Part shown: positions 36,191 through 45,797 of the stretch, in pieces | Layout: the number at the start of each line of letters is the position of its first letter | How positions within the stretch are numbered: position 1 is the stretch's first letter | Source: Rhodovulum sp. ES.010 | GTDB taxonomy: Bacteria; Pseudomonadota; Alphaproteobacteria; Rhodobacterales; Rhodobacteraceae | Length of the DNA stretch: 64,000 nt | Direction: 5' to 3' | Assembly (NCBI RefSeq): GCF_900142935.1 | Contig: NZ_FSRS01000001.1 | Coordinates: 2,800,001 to 2,864,000, forward strand | Notes under the pieces: model-generated | Told to the model about the DNA's origin: nothing | Database searches by the model: none | What the model saw: the letters and a program-made list of their open reading frames with translations, nothing else | Program-made: the position numbers and the translations under genes

Positions 36191-37051
36191 ATGCAGCCCG
36201 ATGAGAGCCCGATGACCGACGACGCCTGCCGCCCGTTCCGAGATGCCCAGAAGGATGTCGAGACCGTTCGCGAGATCCCGGACACGCCGCAGACGCGGGC
36301 GCCGGCCTACCGGCTCGCCTTTGCCGACCCCGAGTTCCTCTGGCGCGACGAGTTGCGCCCGGTGCGGCTGCAGCTCGAACTCCTGAAGCCCGAACTCCTG
36401 ATGAGAGAGTTCGGCATCGAGAGCACGATCGTGCTGTTCGGTTCGGCGCGCATCCCCGAAGAGGCCAGGCGCGTCGAGGCGGCGACCGAAACCCTGGGGC
36501 GATATGCCAGGTATTACGAGGAGGCGCGCCGTTTCGCGCGTCTCATGACCGAAAAGAGCCAGACCAACGGCCGCCACCATGTCATCGTCACGGGCGGCGG
36601 CCCAGGCATCATGGAGGCGGGCAACCGCGGCGCGGCCGAGGCCGGCGGCGTGTCGATCGGGCTGAACATCGTGTTGCCGCACGAGCAGGCGCCGAACGAG
36701 TACGTCACGCCGGATTTGTGCTTCAACTTCCACTATTTCGGCATCCGCAAGATGCATTTCCTGCTGCGCGCCTCGGCCATCGCGATCTTTCCCGGCGGCT
36801 TCGGCACGCTGGACGAGATGTTCGAGGCGCTGACCCTGATTCAGACCGACCGGATGGACCCGGTGCCCTTCCTGCTGTTCGGGCGGGAGTTCTGGGAGCG
36901 GATCATCAACTGGGAGGCGCTGGCCGAGGTCGGCACGATTTCTCGCGAGGATCTGGACCTGTTCACCTATGTCGAGACGGCGGAGGAGGCCGTGGCGGCG
37001 ATCGAGAACTGGCAACCTCCGCGCAAGACCGACGAGGCCTACGGGACCTGA
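36191..37051 (+). CDS. LOG-family (TIGR00730-type) Rossmann-fold protein
   Basis: Nucleotide-binding family that includes cytokinin-activating phosphoribohydrolases; the in vivo substrate is unknown. The 286-residue product has [33 protein letters not shown] and the signature [19 protein letters not shown]. The ATG at 36191 has no clear RBS; the ATG at 36212 (MTDDACRPF), inside a duplicated 11-mer, is an equally plausible start. Large-family members such as this one carry an extra N-terminal helix region (residues about 30-75). Confidence 0.85.
   Translation: MQPDESPMTDDACRPFRDAQKDVETVREIPDTPQTRAPAYRLAFADPEFLWRDELRPVRLQLELLKPELLMREFGIESTIVLFGSARIPEEARRVEAATETLGRYARYYEEARRFARLMTEKSQTNGRHHVIVTGGGPGIMEAGNRGAAEAGGVSIGLNIVLPHEQAPNEYVTPDLCFNFHYFGIRKMHFLLRASAIAIFPGGFGTLDEMFEALTLIQTDRMDPVPFLLFGREFWERIINWEALAEVGTISREDLDLFTYVETAEEAVAAIENWQPPRKTDEAYGT
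36196..36217 (+). repeat. Duplicated 11-mer at a start codon
   Basis: GCCCGATGAGA followed by GCCCGATGACC. The unit shares CCGATGA with the five-unit array at 34893-34947 and here supplies an in-frame ATG of the LOG-family gene. Confidence 0.6.
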
Positions 37052-37054
37052 GCC

Positions 37055-38296
37055 TCAGTGCACGTCCGGCGCATTGGGGCGGCGGACGACGCGTTCTGGC
37101 TGGGGCAGGCCCGCCTCTGCGGCGATCTCGAAACGCGACTTGCGGGCGCGTTCGGTGGCCGATTTCAATTGGCCGCACGCGGCCATGATGTCCTCGCCGC
37201 GGGGCGTACGGATCGGGCTGGCGTATCCGGCCTTGTACAGGATGTCGGCAAAGCCCTCGATTCGCTCCCAGTCGGAGCGTTCATACGGGGAACCGGGCCA
37301 CTCGTTGAACGGGATCAGGTTGATCTTGGCGGGGATGCCGGCGATCAGCTTGACCAGCCGGCGCGCATCGGCGTCGCTGTCGTTGACGTCCTTCAGCATC
37401 ACGTATTCGAAGGTGATGCGTTCGGAATTCGACAGCTTGGGGTAGGCGCGGAGCGCGTCGAACAACTGCGCCAGCGGGTACTTCCGGTTGATCGGTACCA
37501 GCGTGTTGCGCAGCTCGTCGGTGGTGGCGTGCAGGGATACCGCCAGCATGCAGCCGATCTCGGTCGCGGTGCGACCGATCTCGGGCACGATGCCCGAGGT
37601 GGAGAGCGTGATGCGGCGGCGCGAAAGCGAAATGCCCTCGCCATCCATCGCGATCTGCATCGCGTCGCGCACCGACTCGAAATTGTAGAGCGGTTCGCCC
37701 ATGCCCATCAGCACGATGTTGGAAATCAGCCGCGTCTCGTCCTTGGGCTGGCCGGGCTCGGGCCATTCGCCCAGGTCGTCGCGGGCCAGCATGATCTGGC
37801 CGACGATCTCGCCCGCGGTCAGGTTGCGCACCAGCCGCTGGGTGCCGGTATGGCAGAAGGTGCAGGTCAGCGTGCAGCCCACCTGGCTGGAAATGCACAG
37901 CGTGCCGCGCCCGTCCTCGGGGATGTAAACCACCTCCACCTCGTGGCCGCCGGCGATCCGCACCAGGTACTTGCGCGTGCCGTCGGCCGAGACGTTGCGC
38001 GAGACGACCTCGGGTACCTCGATGACGAAATGGTCTTTCAGCCGGGCACGGTAGTCCCTGGCGAGGTTGGTCATCGCGTCGAAGGCGCGCACGCCCTTCT
38101 GGTAGACCCACTGCCAGACCTGCGCCTCGCGCATCTTCGCCTGTTTCTCGGGGGTGCCGGCCTCGATCAGCGCGGCGCGCAACTGCGGCCGCGTCAGGCC
38201 CACGAGATTGCGGCGCCCGGCCTCGGGGGTCTTGCGGGGAATCGGCATCGCCTCGGGCGTGATCGGCGGGCTCGCGGTCATCTGGCGCGTCTCCAT
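37055..38296 (-). CDS. rlmN: 23S rRNA (adenine-2503-C2) methyltransferase
   Basis: Radical-SAM dual-specificity enzyme that makes 2-methyladenosine in 23S rRNA and some tRNAs. The 413-residue product holds the radical-SAM motif [13 protein letters not shown] (CX3CX2C), [19 protein letters not shown], the [21 protein letters not shown] segment and the C-terminal methyl-carrying Cys in [12 protein letters not shown] 38296 or the in-frame ATG five codons later may be used. It converges on the LOG gene with 3 bases between stops. Confidence 0.97.
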   Translation of the reverse strand: METRQMTASPPITPEAMPIPRKTPEAGRRNLVGLTRPQLRAALIEAGTPEKQAKMREAQVWQWVYQKGVRAFDAMTNLARDYRARLKDHFVIEVPEVVSRNVSADGTRKYLVRIAGGHEVEVVYIPEDGRGTLCISSQVGCTLTCTFCHTGTQRLVRNLTAGEIVGQIMLARDDLGEWPEPGQPKDETRLISNIVLMGMGEPLYNFESVRDAMQIAMDGEGISLSRRRITLSTSGIVPEIGRTATEIGCMLAVSLHATTDELRNTLVPINRKYPLAQLFDALRAYPKLSNSERITFEYVMLKDVNDSDADARRLVKLIAGIPAKINLIPFNEWPGSPYERSDWERIEGFADILYKAGYASPIRTPRGEDIMAACGQLKSATERARKSRFEIAAEAGLPQPERVVRRPNAPDVH

Positions 38297-38398
38297 CGGG
38301 TAAGGCCGCTGATATATGGGATTCGGCCGCGAAAATAAACATCCCGCAGGCGGGCGGGCCGCCCGCGGGGCGCGCCGGTCCCGGACGCTATCCCGCGC

Positions 38399-38956
38399 TC
38401 AGTTGCCGCCGCAGCGCTGCTCGGCCTCGTCCATCGCGGCGGTGAAGCCCATCAGCGAGAAGGTGTCCTTGGTCGTCGTCCCGCGTGACGAGACACCGGT
38501 CACGACCGCTTCGGCGCCGCGCTTCATCGCGGCGAGAAGCCGGGCGTCGTCTTCCTTGGAGGCCGGCCAGGCATAGCCCGTCATCTCGCCGCTCTCCTCG
38601 ACGTTCTGCGTGAAGAGCTCGAACGCGCTGTCGCCGATCTCCACCTTCACGGTGGACCCGTCGGCGAAGGGATAGCCGCCCCGGAAGGACACTTCACCCG
38701 CGACACCCGATCCCGGGCGGAAGCTCACGAAAAGCAGGATCTCGCCGCGGCGAACCTCCACCACGCGGCCGTCGCGGCTGTTGACGGTTTCCTTGGGCGG
38801 CGACACGCCCCAGCATTCGGTCGGGTCGCTCTCGACGAAGACGTTCCAGTCGGTCTTGACCGCGACGTTGTTGGTCGATTCCTCCTGCGCCTGGGCCCCC
38901 CAGCCCGCAAGCGCCATCACCCCGCCCAGAAGGGCCGTTCGTATCGGGGATGTCAT
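38399..38956 (-). CDS. Invasion-associated locus B (IalB)-family protein, exported
   Basis: Periplasmic protein of 185 residues with a signal peptide (MTSPIRTALLGGVMALAGWGAQA-Q). The rest matches the IalB plan: WNVFVESDPTECWGVSPPKE after the N-terminus, a beta-rich middle (SFRGGYPFADGSTVKVEIG), YAWPASKEDDARLLAAMKRGAE and the closing TKDTFSLMGFTAAMDEAEQRC. The Cys near each end may pair. IalB helps erythrocyte invasion in Bartonella, but homologues are general in Alphaproteobacteria and their role is unclear. Confidence 0.85.
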   Translation of the reverse strand: MTSPIRTALLGGVMALAGWGAQAQEESTNNVAVKTDWNVFVESDPTECWGVSPPKETVNSRDGRVVEVRRGEILLFVSFRPGSGVAGEVSFRGGYPFADGSTVKVEIGDSAFELFTQNVEESGEMTGYAWPASKEDDARLLAAMKRGAEAVVTGVSSRGTTTKDTFSLMGFTAAMDEAEQRCGGN

Positions 38957-39130
38957 CGTGATACAGCCTCCAGCCGTGCTTGCCTCTGTGCCCGCCCGAT
39001 CGGCCCTGGTCCGACGGTTTTTCGTGTGGCGGGGCGGTTTGCAACTCGATATGCCCAGCCTAGCCTAGGGTCGCGCGGAAGTGAAATCCCTCTTGGCACA
39101 AAATCGCGTGGGCTTGAAGGGGAGGTGTGC

Positions 39131-40129
39131 ATGGCCGGTGCGGTCGAGATGGTGGAGGTCTGGCGCGGCGACATGGCCGAGTCGCGCCATCGCGGGCATG
39201 CGGTGGTCTGTGACACCGACGGCGAGATCGTCGCGGCCTGGGGCGACCCGCAGGCGGTGATCTACCCGCGTTCCTCGGTCAAGATGATCCAGGCCCTGCC
39301 GCTGATCGAGAGCGGCGCGGCCGATGCCGCCGGGCTGGACGACGGGGAACTCGCGCTGGCCTGCGCCTCGCACGAGGGCGCGCCGCTGCACGTGGGCCGC
39401 GTGGCGGCCTGGCTCGGCCGCCTGGGTTTTGCCGAGGCCGATCTGCGCTGCGGCGCGCAGCCCAGCCGCGACCGCGCCGAGCGCAAGCGCATGTTGATCG
39501 CCGGTGAGGCGCCCAGCCAGTTGCACAACAACTGTTCGGGCAAGCATGCGGGCTTTCTCACGCTCTCGCGGCATCTGGGCGGAGGGTCGGACTACAACGA
39601 CCCCGACCACCCGGTGCAGCGCGCCGTTCGGGCGGCCTTCGAGGAGGTGACCGGTCTGGAGAGCCCGTGCCACGCCGTCGATGGCTGTTCCGCCCCGAAT
39701 TATGCCACGACGATGCACGGGCTGGCCCGCGCGATGGGCTTTTTCGCCGGCGCGCGCGCCGACGCGGCCGACAGCCGCGCGCGGGCCGCCGGGCGGCTGG
39801 TCGATGCGATGCGGGCCCATCCCGACCTTGTCGCGGGCGAGGGCCGCGCCTGCACGGAGATGATGCGCGCCATGGCGGGTCGCGCCGCCGTCAAGACCGG
39901 GGCGGAGGGGGTTTTCGTGGCGATCCTGCCGGACCGGTGTCTGGGCGTGGCGCTCAAGATCGAAGATGGCGCGACGCGGGCCTCGGAGGCCGCCATTGCC
40001 GGGCTTCTGGCCCATCTCGGCGCGCTCGACCGCGATCATCCCGCGGTGCGCAAGCGGCTTGGCGCGCCTATCGTCAACTGGCGCGGGGTCGCGACGGGGG
40101 AGGTCCGGCTCGCGTTCGGCTTCGCCTGA
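39131..40129 (+). CDS. L-asparaginase II family (Rhizobium type) protein
   Basis: Predicted asparaginase of the group typified by the inducible Rhizobium etli enzyme, unrelated to E. coli AnsA/B; cytoplasmic. The 332-residue product has VWRGDMAESRHRGHAVV, the YPRSSVKMIQALPLIESGAAD segment with a Ser-Val-Lys, LACASHEGAP, LHNNCSGKHAGFL and a conserved VDGCSAPNYA. GGAGGTGTGC directly precedes ATG 39131. It lies 63 bases before the phospho-lyase-like gene on the same strand, so a shared transcript is possible. Confidence 0.88.
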   Translation: MAGAVEMVEVWRGDMAESRHRGHAVVCDTDGEIVAAWGDPQAVIYPRSSVKMIQALPLIESGAADAAGLDDGELALACASHEGAPLHVGRVAAWLGRLGFAEADLRCGAQPSRDRAERKRMLIAGEAPSQLHNNCSGKHAGFLTLSRHLGGGSDYNDPDHPVQRAVRAAFEEVTGLESPCHAVDGCSAPNYATTMHGLARAMGFFAGARADAADSRARAAGRLVDAMRAHPDLVAGEGRACTEMMRAMAGRAAVKTGAEGVFVAILPDRCLGVALKIEDGATRASEAAIAGLLAHLGALDRDHPAVRKRLGAPIVNWRGVATGEVRLAFGFA

Positions 40130-40192
40130 GGTAGCGCTTGCCATCCGCCGTTGCGCGACGTCAGATTGGGGCGAAATCCGGGTGAGGACCAC

Positions 40193-41467
40193 ATGAGCGA
40201 AACCCTACTCGAACGCCGCGCCCGGCTGATGGGCCCGAACGTGCCGACCTTCTATGCCGAGCCGCTGCACCTGGTGCGCGGCGAGGGCGTGTGGCTCTGG
40301 GATGCGGACGGGCGCCGGTATCTGGATTGCTACAACAACGTGCCCCATGTCGGCCACTGCCACCCCAGGGTGGTCGAGGCGATCGCCCGGCAGGCGGCGA
40401 CGCTGAACACGCACACCCGCTACCTGCACGAGGGCATCCTCGACTATATCGCGCGGCTGACGGCCACGATGGGCCAGGAGCTGACCCAGGCGATCATGGT
40501 CTGCACCGGGTCCGAGGCGAACGACGTGGCGATCCGCATGGCGCAGGCCGCGACCGGGGCCACGGGGCTGATCGCGACCGACAACACATATCATGGAAAC
40601 ACGGCTGCGGTGAGCCACCTGTCGACGCGCCGCCCGCCGATCGGCGGCTATCCCGCGCATGTCCGGCTGGTGCCCGCGCCCGAAAGCCTGGCGCCGCTGG
40701 GCGGAAGCCGGGAGGGTCAGGCGCGGGCCTTCGCCGAAAACGTCGCGCGGGCCATAGCGGACCTCGAGGAGGCCGGTCACGGCTTTGCCGGGTTCATGCT
40801 GTGCCCGTTCTTCGCCAACGAGGGCTTTCCGATGCTCGACAAGGGGTTCCTCGATCCCACCGTGGCGGTGATCCGGCGTGCCGGCGGGCTTGTGGTTGCC
40901 GACGAGGTGCAGCCCGGCTTCGGGCGGTTGGGCGATGCGTTCTGGGGGCACGCGGCGCTGGGCTTCGCGCCGGATGTGGTGACGCTGGGCAAGCCCATGG
41001 CGAATGGCCATCCCGTGGGCGCGGTCGTGACCCGGCCCGACATCATGGAGGCGTTCCGGAGCGCGTTCGGCTATTTCAATACCTTCGGCGGCAATCCTGT
41101 CTCGGCGGCGGCGGCGATGGCCACGCTCGAGGTGATCGAGCAAGAGAGGCTTATGGACAACGCGCGTGCCGTGGGGGACCACGCGCTGGAGCGTCTGCGC
41201 GACTTGCGCCACCCGATGCTGGCCGAGGTTCGGGGAAAGGGACTTTTCCTCGGGGCGGAGTTCGTCCACGAGGACGGAACCCCCGCCTCCGGTTTCGTCG
41301 AGTCGCTGGTCGAGCGGATGCGGGCGCGCGGCATCCTGCTGAACCGGATCGGGCGTGCGATGAACACGCTCAAGATCCGCCCGCCCCTGCCGTTCTCGCG
41401 CGAGAACGCAGACCTCATGGTCGACACGCTGGCCGAGGTGCTGGCCGAAACGGAGGTGCCCGCGTGA
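40193..41467 (+). CDS. Class III aminotransferase-fold enzyme, AGXT2L/phospho-lyase-like
   Basis: PLP enzyme of 424 residues. The N-terminal YLDCYNNVPHVGHCHPRVVE and LNTHTRYLHEGILDYIARL are strikingly like the animal AGXT2L1/AGXT2L2 proteins, which are phospho-lyases (ethanolamine-phosphate, 5-phosphohydroxylysine) rather than transaminases. The PLP Lys is in VTLGKPMANGHPVGA; VVADEVQPGFGRLG carries the cofactor Asp. Its stop overlaps the GTG of the next gene, a predicted kinase. I infer that the kinase makes an O-phosphorylated amine and this enzyme eliminates phosphate from it. A plain omega-transaminase remains possible. Confidence 0.85.
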   Translation: MSETLLERRARLMGPNVPTFYAEPLHLVRGEGVWLWDADGRRYLDCYNNVPHVGHCHPRVVEAIARQAATLNTHTRYLHEGILDYIARLTATMGQELTQAIMVCTGSEANDVAIRMAQAATGATGLIATDNTYHGNTAAVSHLSTRRPPIGGYPAHVRLVPAPESLAPLGGSREGQARAFAENVARAIADLEEAGHGFAGFMLCPFFANEGFPMLDKGFLDPTVAVIRRAGGLVVADEVQPGFGRLGDAFWGHAALGFAPDVVTLGKPMANGHPVGAVVTRPDIMEAFRSAFGYFNTFGGNPVSAAAAMATLEVIEQERLMDNARAVGDHALERLRDLRHPMLAEVRGKGLFLGAEFVHEDGTPASGFVESLVERMRARGILLNRIGRAMNTLKIRPPLPFSRENADLMVDTLAEVLAETEVPA

Positions 41468-42450
41468 CCGAAGAGGAAGCGTTGGAACTGGCCCAGGAGG
41501 CCGTCACGCATTGGGCGGGGTGCGAAGGCCCGCGCCTGATCTCCCACCGGGAGAACGCGGTCTTCGCGATGGTCCTTCCCCGGGCAGAGCGCGGCGTTCT
41601 GCGTCTTCACCGCCGGGGCTATCAGTCCGAAGAGGCGATCCGGTCCGAACTGTGGTGGATGGAGGCGCTGGCCGCGGCGGGCCTGTCCGTTCCGCGACCC
41701 CAGCGCACCGACGACGGGGCGTTGCTGGCCCAGCTTGCCGACGGGCGTATCTCGTCCGTCCTGGGCTGGGTGGCGGGCGATCCGCTGGGCGAGGGCGGCG
41801 AACCCCTGGCCGGCAGTCCCGACGACCAGATGCGCCGCTATGCCAGCGCCGGGCGTGCCATCGCCCAGCTGCATGTGGCGACCGACAGGCTGCACCTTCC
41901 CCCGAGCTTCACCCGCCCGCATTGGGATATCGAGGGTCTGCTCGGTCCCGCGCCCTTCTGGGGCCGGTTCTGGGACCATCCCTCTGCCAGCGAGCAAGAG
42001 GCGATCCTTTTGCAGGAGGCGCGCCGTTTCGCGCGGGAACGGCTGTCCGACTACGCCGCGCAGGGCGCGGACCAGGGGCTGATTCATGCCGACCTCTTGC
42101 GCGAGAACATCCTGTTCGACGGCCACCAGGCGCATCTGATCGATTTCGACGATTGCGGCTTCGGTTTCCGGCTCTACGATCTTGGCACCGCGCTGTCCCA
42201 GAACCTGGAGGAACCCGCGCTCGACCGGATCGCGACGGGGCTGGTCGAGGGTTATGGAACACTGCGCCCGCTCACCGACGATGATGTGGCCATGCTGCCG
42301 GTTTTCGTCATGCTTCGGACTCTGGCCTCGGTCGGATGGACGATGCCGCGGCTTGCGCCGGGCGACCCGCGCATCCGCGGCTATCTCAACCGCGCAGTCC
42401 GAACCGCCCACGCGGTTCTGGAGGGGCAGCGGCTGTTTCGGGTGCATTGA
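41464..42450 (+). CDS. Aminoglycoside-phosphotransferase-family kinase (hydroxylysine/homoserine-kinase-like)
   Basis: Small-molecule kinase of 328 residues, starting at a GTG that overlaps the upstream stop (GTGA). Kinase features: LISHRENAVFAMVL (nucleotide loop with an N), VLRLHRRGYQS, catalytic loop GLIHADLLRENILF (HXDXXXXN) and metal motif LIDFDDCGFGFRLYDLG. The overall layout resembles homoserine kinase type II and the animal hydroxylysine kinase AGPHD1, the partner of the phospho-lyase that its neighbour resembles. Substrate not established. Confidence 0.87.
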   Translation: MTEEEALELAQEAVTHWAGCEGPRLISHRENAVFAMVLPRAERGVLRLHRRGYQSEEAIRSELWWMEALAAAGLSVPRPQRTDDGALLAQLADGRISSVLGWVAGDPLGEGGEPLAGSPDDQMRRYASAGRAIAQLHVATDRLHLPPSFTRPHWDIEGLLGPAPFWGRFWDHPSASEQEAILLQEARRFARERLSDYAAQGADQGLIHADLLRENILFDGHQAHLIDFDDCGFGFRLYDLGTALSQNLEEPALDRIATGLVEGYGTLRPLTDDDVAMLPVFVMLRTLASVGWTMPRLAPGDPRIRGYLNRAVRTAHAVLEGQRLFRVH

Positions 42451-42539
42451 CGTGCGAGGCGCCGCGCCGCTGGTCAATTCGCGGATTGGTAATAGTTTCG
42501 TCTCAGACTGTCGCGCCGAACCACCTGACGGAAACCGCA

Positions 42540-42806
42540 ATGCCCAGAACGCTTTTCACTCTCAGCATTCCCGAGCGGCTCAACACGCTTCCGGTGTTCC
42601 TGGCTCTTCGCCTGTCCGACGACTGGACGGAGCCGCGCCCCTGGACCATCGGCAACCAGGCCATGCCCTATGTCGGGTGGCACGTCACGCGGCGCGAGAA
42701 CGGCCGTCTTCTGACGGTGATGCTGGGTCCGCTTGCGGTTCTGGCGGCGGTGCCCCCGGCGCCGGAGCATACCAACGGCCCCGGCTCGGTCGACCGCACG
42801 GGGTGA
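42540..42806 (+). CDS. Small hypothetical protein
   Basis: An 88-residue frame (MPRTLFTLSIPERLNTLPVF) with no family I recognise and no membrane segment. It lies 89 bases after the kinase gene and converges on pncB with 19 bases between stops. Only a weak RBS (GGAAA) precedes it. Composition looks coding and it contains no rare-looking stretches, but it could be spurious. Confidence 0.5.
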   Translation: MPRTLFTLSIPERLNTLPVFLALRLSDDWTEPRPWTIGNQAMPYVGWHVTRRENGRLLTVMLGPLAVLAAVPPAPEHTNGPGSVDRTG

Positions 42807-42825
42807 GCCGGGACCGCGCGCGGCC

Positions 42826-44124
42826 TCAGACGACGACCTCCATCGCCTTCTGCGCGCCCACGTGGAAAACACGTTTGTAGCGTTCGATTTCGTCGGCGGG
42901 CCCCATCGCCTTGTTGGGGTTGTCTGACAGCTTGACCGTGGGTCGCCCATTGGCGCTCACGGCCTTGCAGACCAGCGAGAACGGCGCCAACCCGTCATCG
43001 GGCACGAGCCCGCGGAAATCGTTGGTCAGCAGCGTTCCCCAACCGAAACTGATCTTGGCCCTGCCGACGAAGCGTTCGTAGAGATCGATGATGACATCCG
43101 CATCCAGCCCGTCGGAGAATATGATGAGCTTTTGCGTCGGGTCCTCGCCGCGCGATTTCCACCAGGCAATGGCGGTCTCGGCGCCCTCGACCGGGTCGCC
43201 CGAATCGATTCGGATCCCGGTCCAGCCCGCCAGCCAGTCGGGCGCGTTTTCCAGAAACCCCTTTGTGCCGTAGGTGTCGGGCAGGATGACCCGCAGGTTG
43301 CCGTCGTGTTCCTCATGCCAGTCGGCGAGCACGCGATAGGGCGCTTGCCGCAACTCCTCGTCCGTCTCGGCCAGCGCGGCATAGACCATCGGCAGCTCGT
43401 GCGCGTTGGTCCCGATCGCCTCGATGTCGCGGCGCATCGCGATCAGGCAGTTCGAGGTGCCGACGAACTTGTCGCCCAACCCCTCCATCATCGCCTGCAC
43501 GCACCAGTCCTGCCACAGGAAGGAATGCCGGCGCCGCGTGCCGAAATCGGCCACCTTCAGCTTCTCCAGCGGGCGCAGGCGCTGGATCTTCTCCCACAGC
43601 TTGGTCATGGCGCGGGCATAGAGCACCTGCAGCTCGAACTTGCCCATATGCGCCAGAACCGCGCGGCCGCGCAGCTCCATCAGCACGGCGAGCGCGGGGA
43701 TTTCCCACATCATCACCTCGGGCCAGCGCCCCTCGAAGGTCAGCTCGTACTGGCCGTCGCGCTTTTCCAGGGTGTAGGGCGGCAGTTGCAGGTTCTCGTA
43801 CCACTCCATGAAATCGGGGCGGAACATCTGCCGCTTGCCGTAGAAGGTGTTGCCCCGGAGCCATGTGCTTTCTCCGCGGGTCAGGCGCAGGGTGCGTATA
43901 TGGTCGAGCTGTTCGCGAAGTTCGCCCTCGTCGATCAACTCGGCCAGCCGGATTTCGGTCGTGCGGTTGATCAGGGAAAAGCTGACATGCGTGTCGCGCC
44001 GGTTGCGGAACACCGACTGGCACATCAACAGCTTGTAGAAATCGGTATCGAGAAGGGATCGGACGATCGGGTCGATCTTCCACTTGTGGTTATAGACCCG
44101 GGTGGCGATATCCACGTTCGTCAC
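42826..44124 (-). CDS. pncB: Nicotinate phosphoribosyltransferase
   Basis: Converts nicotinate, PRPP and ATP to nicotinate mononucleotide in NAD salvage. The 432-residue protein has [16 protein letters not shown] at the start, the phosphoacceptor-loop [16 protein letters not shown] (His that is autophosphorylated), [28 protein letters not shown] and [13 protein letters not shown]. Its start overlaps the stop of pncA by four bases, so the two salvage steps are made together. Confidence 0.96.
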   Translation of the reverse strand: MTNVDIATRVYNHKWKIDPIVRSLLDTDFYKLLMCQSVFRNRRDTHVSFSLINRTTEIRLAELIDEGELREQLDHIRTLRLTRGESTWLRGNTFYGKRQMFRPDFMEWYENLQLPPYTLEKRDGQYELTFEGRWPEVMMWEIPALAVLMELRGRAVLAHMGKFELQVLYARAMTKLWEKIQRLRPLEKLKVADFGTRRRHSFLWQDWCVQAMMEGLGDKFVGTSNCLIAMRRDIEAIGTNAHELPMVYAALAETDEELRQAPYRVLADWHEEHDGNLRVILPDTYGTKGFLENAPDWLAGWTGIRIDSGDPVEGAETAIAWWKSRGEDPTQKLIIFSDGLDADVIIDLYERFVGRAKISFGWGTLLTNDFRGLVPDDGLAPFSLVCKAVSANGRPTVKLSDNPNKAMGPADEIERYKRVFHVGAQKAMEVVV

Positions 44125-44729
44125 GGTTCCAGCACCACGTTCGCGTCCAGCATGGATTGGCGGGCATCCTCCAGCGAGCCGTTGAGGTCGATGCCGCGCG
44201 TCGCGCCTTCCAGCACGGTGACCGCATAGCCCAGCCGGACCGCGTCGAGGGCCGAGTAGAGCACGCAGAAATCCGTCGCGAGCCCGACCAGCGTCAGGTG
44301 ATCGACGCCCTTGTCGGACAGGTAGTCGTCGAGGCCGGTCGGGGTTTCGTGGTCGTTCTCGAAGAAGGCGGAATAGCTGTCGATTTCGGGGCGGAACCCC
44401 TTGCGCACGATGTGATCGGCCTTGGACACGTCGAGATCGGGGTGGAATTCGGCGCCCTCCGAGTCCTGTACGCAGTGTACGGGCCAGAGGATTTGCGAGC
44501 CATAGGGCATGTCGACCACGTCATAGGGCTTCTTGCCCGCGTGGTTCTCGGCGAACGAACTGTGGTCGGCGGGGTGCCAATCCTGGGTCAGCACGCGAGT
44601 CTGGAACTCGTCCATCAGGGCATTGACGCGCGGAACGATCTTCTCGCCGCCGGGCACTTCGAGGGCGCCGCCCGTGCAGAAATCGTTCTGCACGTCGATC
44701 ACGATCAGGGCTTCGTTGGCGGGTCGCAT
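44121..44729 (-). CDS. pncA: Nicotinamidase
   Basis: Hydrolyses nicotinamide to nicotinate, the substrate of the overlapping pncB. The 202-residue product has the catalytic Asp12 in [12 protein letters not shown], metal ligands in [12 protein letters not shown], the catalytic Lys in HIVRKGF and the nucleophilic Cys in [15 protein letters not shown]. Normal length. Divergent from trhO with about 105 bases between starts. Confidence 0.96.
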   Translation of the reverse strand: MRPANEALIVIDVQNDFCTGGALEVPGGEKIVPRVNALMDEFQTRVLTQDWHPADHSSFAENHAGKKPYDVVDMPYGSQILWPVHCVQDSEGAEFHPDLDVSKADHIVRKGFRPEIDSYSAFFENDHETPTGLDDYLSDKGVDHLTLVGLATDFCVLYSALDAVRLGYAVTVLEGATRGIDLNGSLEDARQSMLDANVVLEP

Positions 44730-44835
44730 GGGCCATCCTCCGGTCGCTACAGCCTTTGGGGTTAAGGGGGGGACCCCCTCAGGTCAATGCCCCGCTCTTG
44801 CCGCACCCGGGCCGCCTGGCGTATCCCTTTGCCCC

Positions 44836-45762
44836 ATGTTTACCGTGGCCGCGCTCTATCGCTTCACCCGGTTCGAGAACCCCGAAATCTTGCGCGCCCC
44901 TTTGCTGGAGGCCTGCACGGCCGCCGGGGTATGCGGCACACTCCTGCTTGCCCGGGAAGGGATCAACGGCACGATAGCAGGCCCGCGTGCGGGCGTCGAC
45001 GCGGTGCTTGGGCATATCCGGTGCCTGCCGGGCTGCGCCGATCTCCGCTGGACAGAGAGCGTTGCGCGGGAACGGCCCTTCGGCCGGATGAAGGTGCGCC
45101 TGAAGCGCGAGATCGTGACGATGGGGCAACCGCATGTCGGCCCGGGGGCGTCCGTTGGCCGCTATGTCGAACCGCGCGACTGGAATGCCCTGGTCCGGGC
45201 GCCCGACATCGCGCTGATCGATACGCGCAATGCCTACGAGGTCGCGATCGGCACGTTCGAGGGCGCCATCGACCCCGGCACGCAGAGCTTCCGGGATTTT
45301 CCGGCCTGGTGGGCGGCGAACCGCGAGCGCTTCCACAACCGGCGGATCGCGATGTTCTGCACCGGCGGCATACGCTGCGAGAAATCGACCAGCTTTCTGC
45401 GCGGGCAGGGCGTGGAAGAGGTCTTTCACCTCAAGGGCGGTATCCTCGGCTACCTCGACCAGGTGCCCGAGGCCGAGAGCCTGTGGCGCGGCGCCTGCTT
45501 CGTGTTCGACGGCCGGGTCTCTGTCGAACATGGGCTGCGCGAGGGGCCGCATGTCCTCTGCCATGCCTGCCGGCGTCCGCTGGCGCCTGGGGACCTGGCG
45601 CGGCCGGACTATGAGGAAGGCGTTCGGTGCCACAAATGCGCCGGGGAGTATTCGCCGCCCCGTCGCGCACGATTCCGCGAGCGGCACCGCCAGGTCCGCC
45701 TGGCCAAGGCGCGGGGCGCACGCCACCTCGGCCGGTCTGGACGGCCCGGGAAGACAGGCTAG
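44836..45762 (+). CDS. trhO: tRNA uridine-34 hydroxylase / rhodanese-domain protein (UPF0176)
   Basis: TrhO (YceA) hydroxylates U34 of some tRNAs on the way to carboxymethoxyuridine. The 308-residue product has an N-terminal FTVAALYRFTRFENPEILRA with GTLLLAREGINGTIAG, a rhodanese domain with LIDTRNAYEVAIGTFEGAI and the active Cys in MFCTGGIRCEKST, and a C-terminal cysteine pair region (CHACRRPL and CHKCAGEYSP) that probably binds zinc. ATG 44836 fixed by the family N-terminus. Confidence 0.93.
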   Translation: MFTVAALYRFTRFENPEILRAPLLEACTAAGVCGTLLLAREGINGTIAGPRAGVDAVLGHIRCLPGCADLRWTESVARERPFGRMKVRLKREIVTMGQPHVGPGASVGRYVEPRDWNALVRAPDIALIDTRNAYEVAIGTFEGAIDPGTQSFRDFPAWWAANRERFHNRRIAMFCTGGIRCEKSTSFLRGQGVEEVFHLKGGILGYLDQVPEAESLWRGACFVFDGRVSVEHGLREGPHVLCHACRRPLAPGDLARPDYEEGVRCHKCAGEYSPPRRARFRERHRQVRLAKARGARHLGRSGRPGKTG

Positions 45763-45797
45763 AGTTACTCCACCTACAGGTTGCAGAGGCTCTGCCC

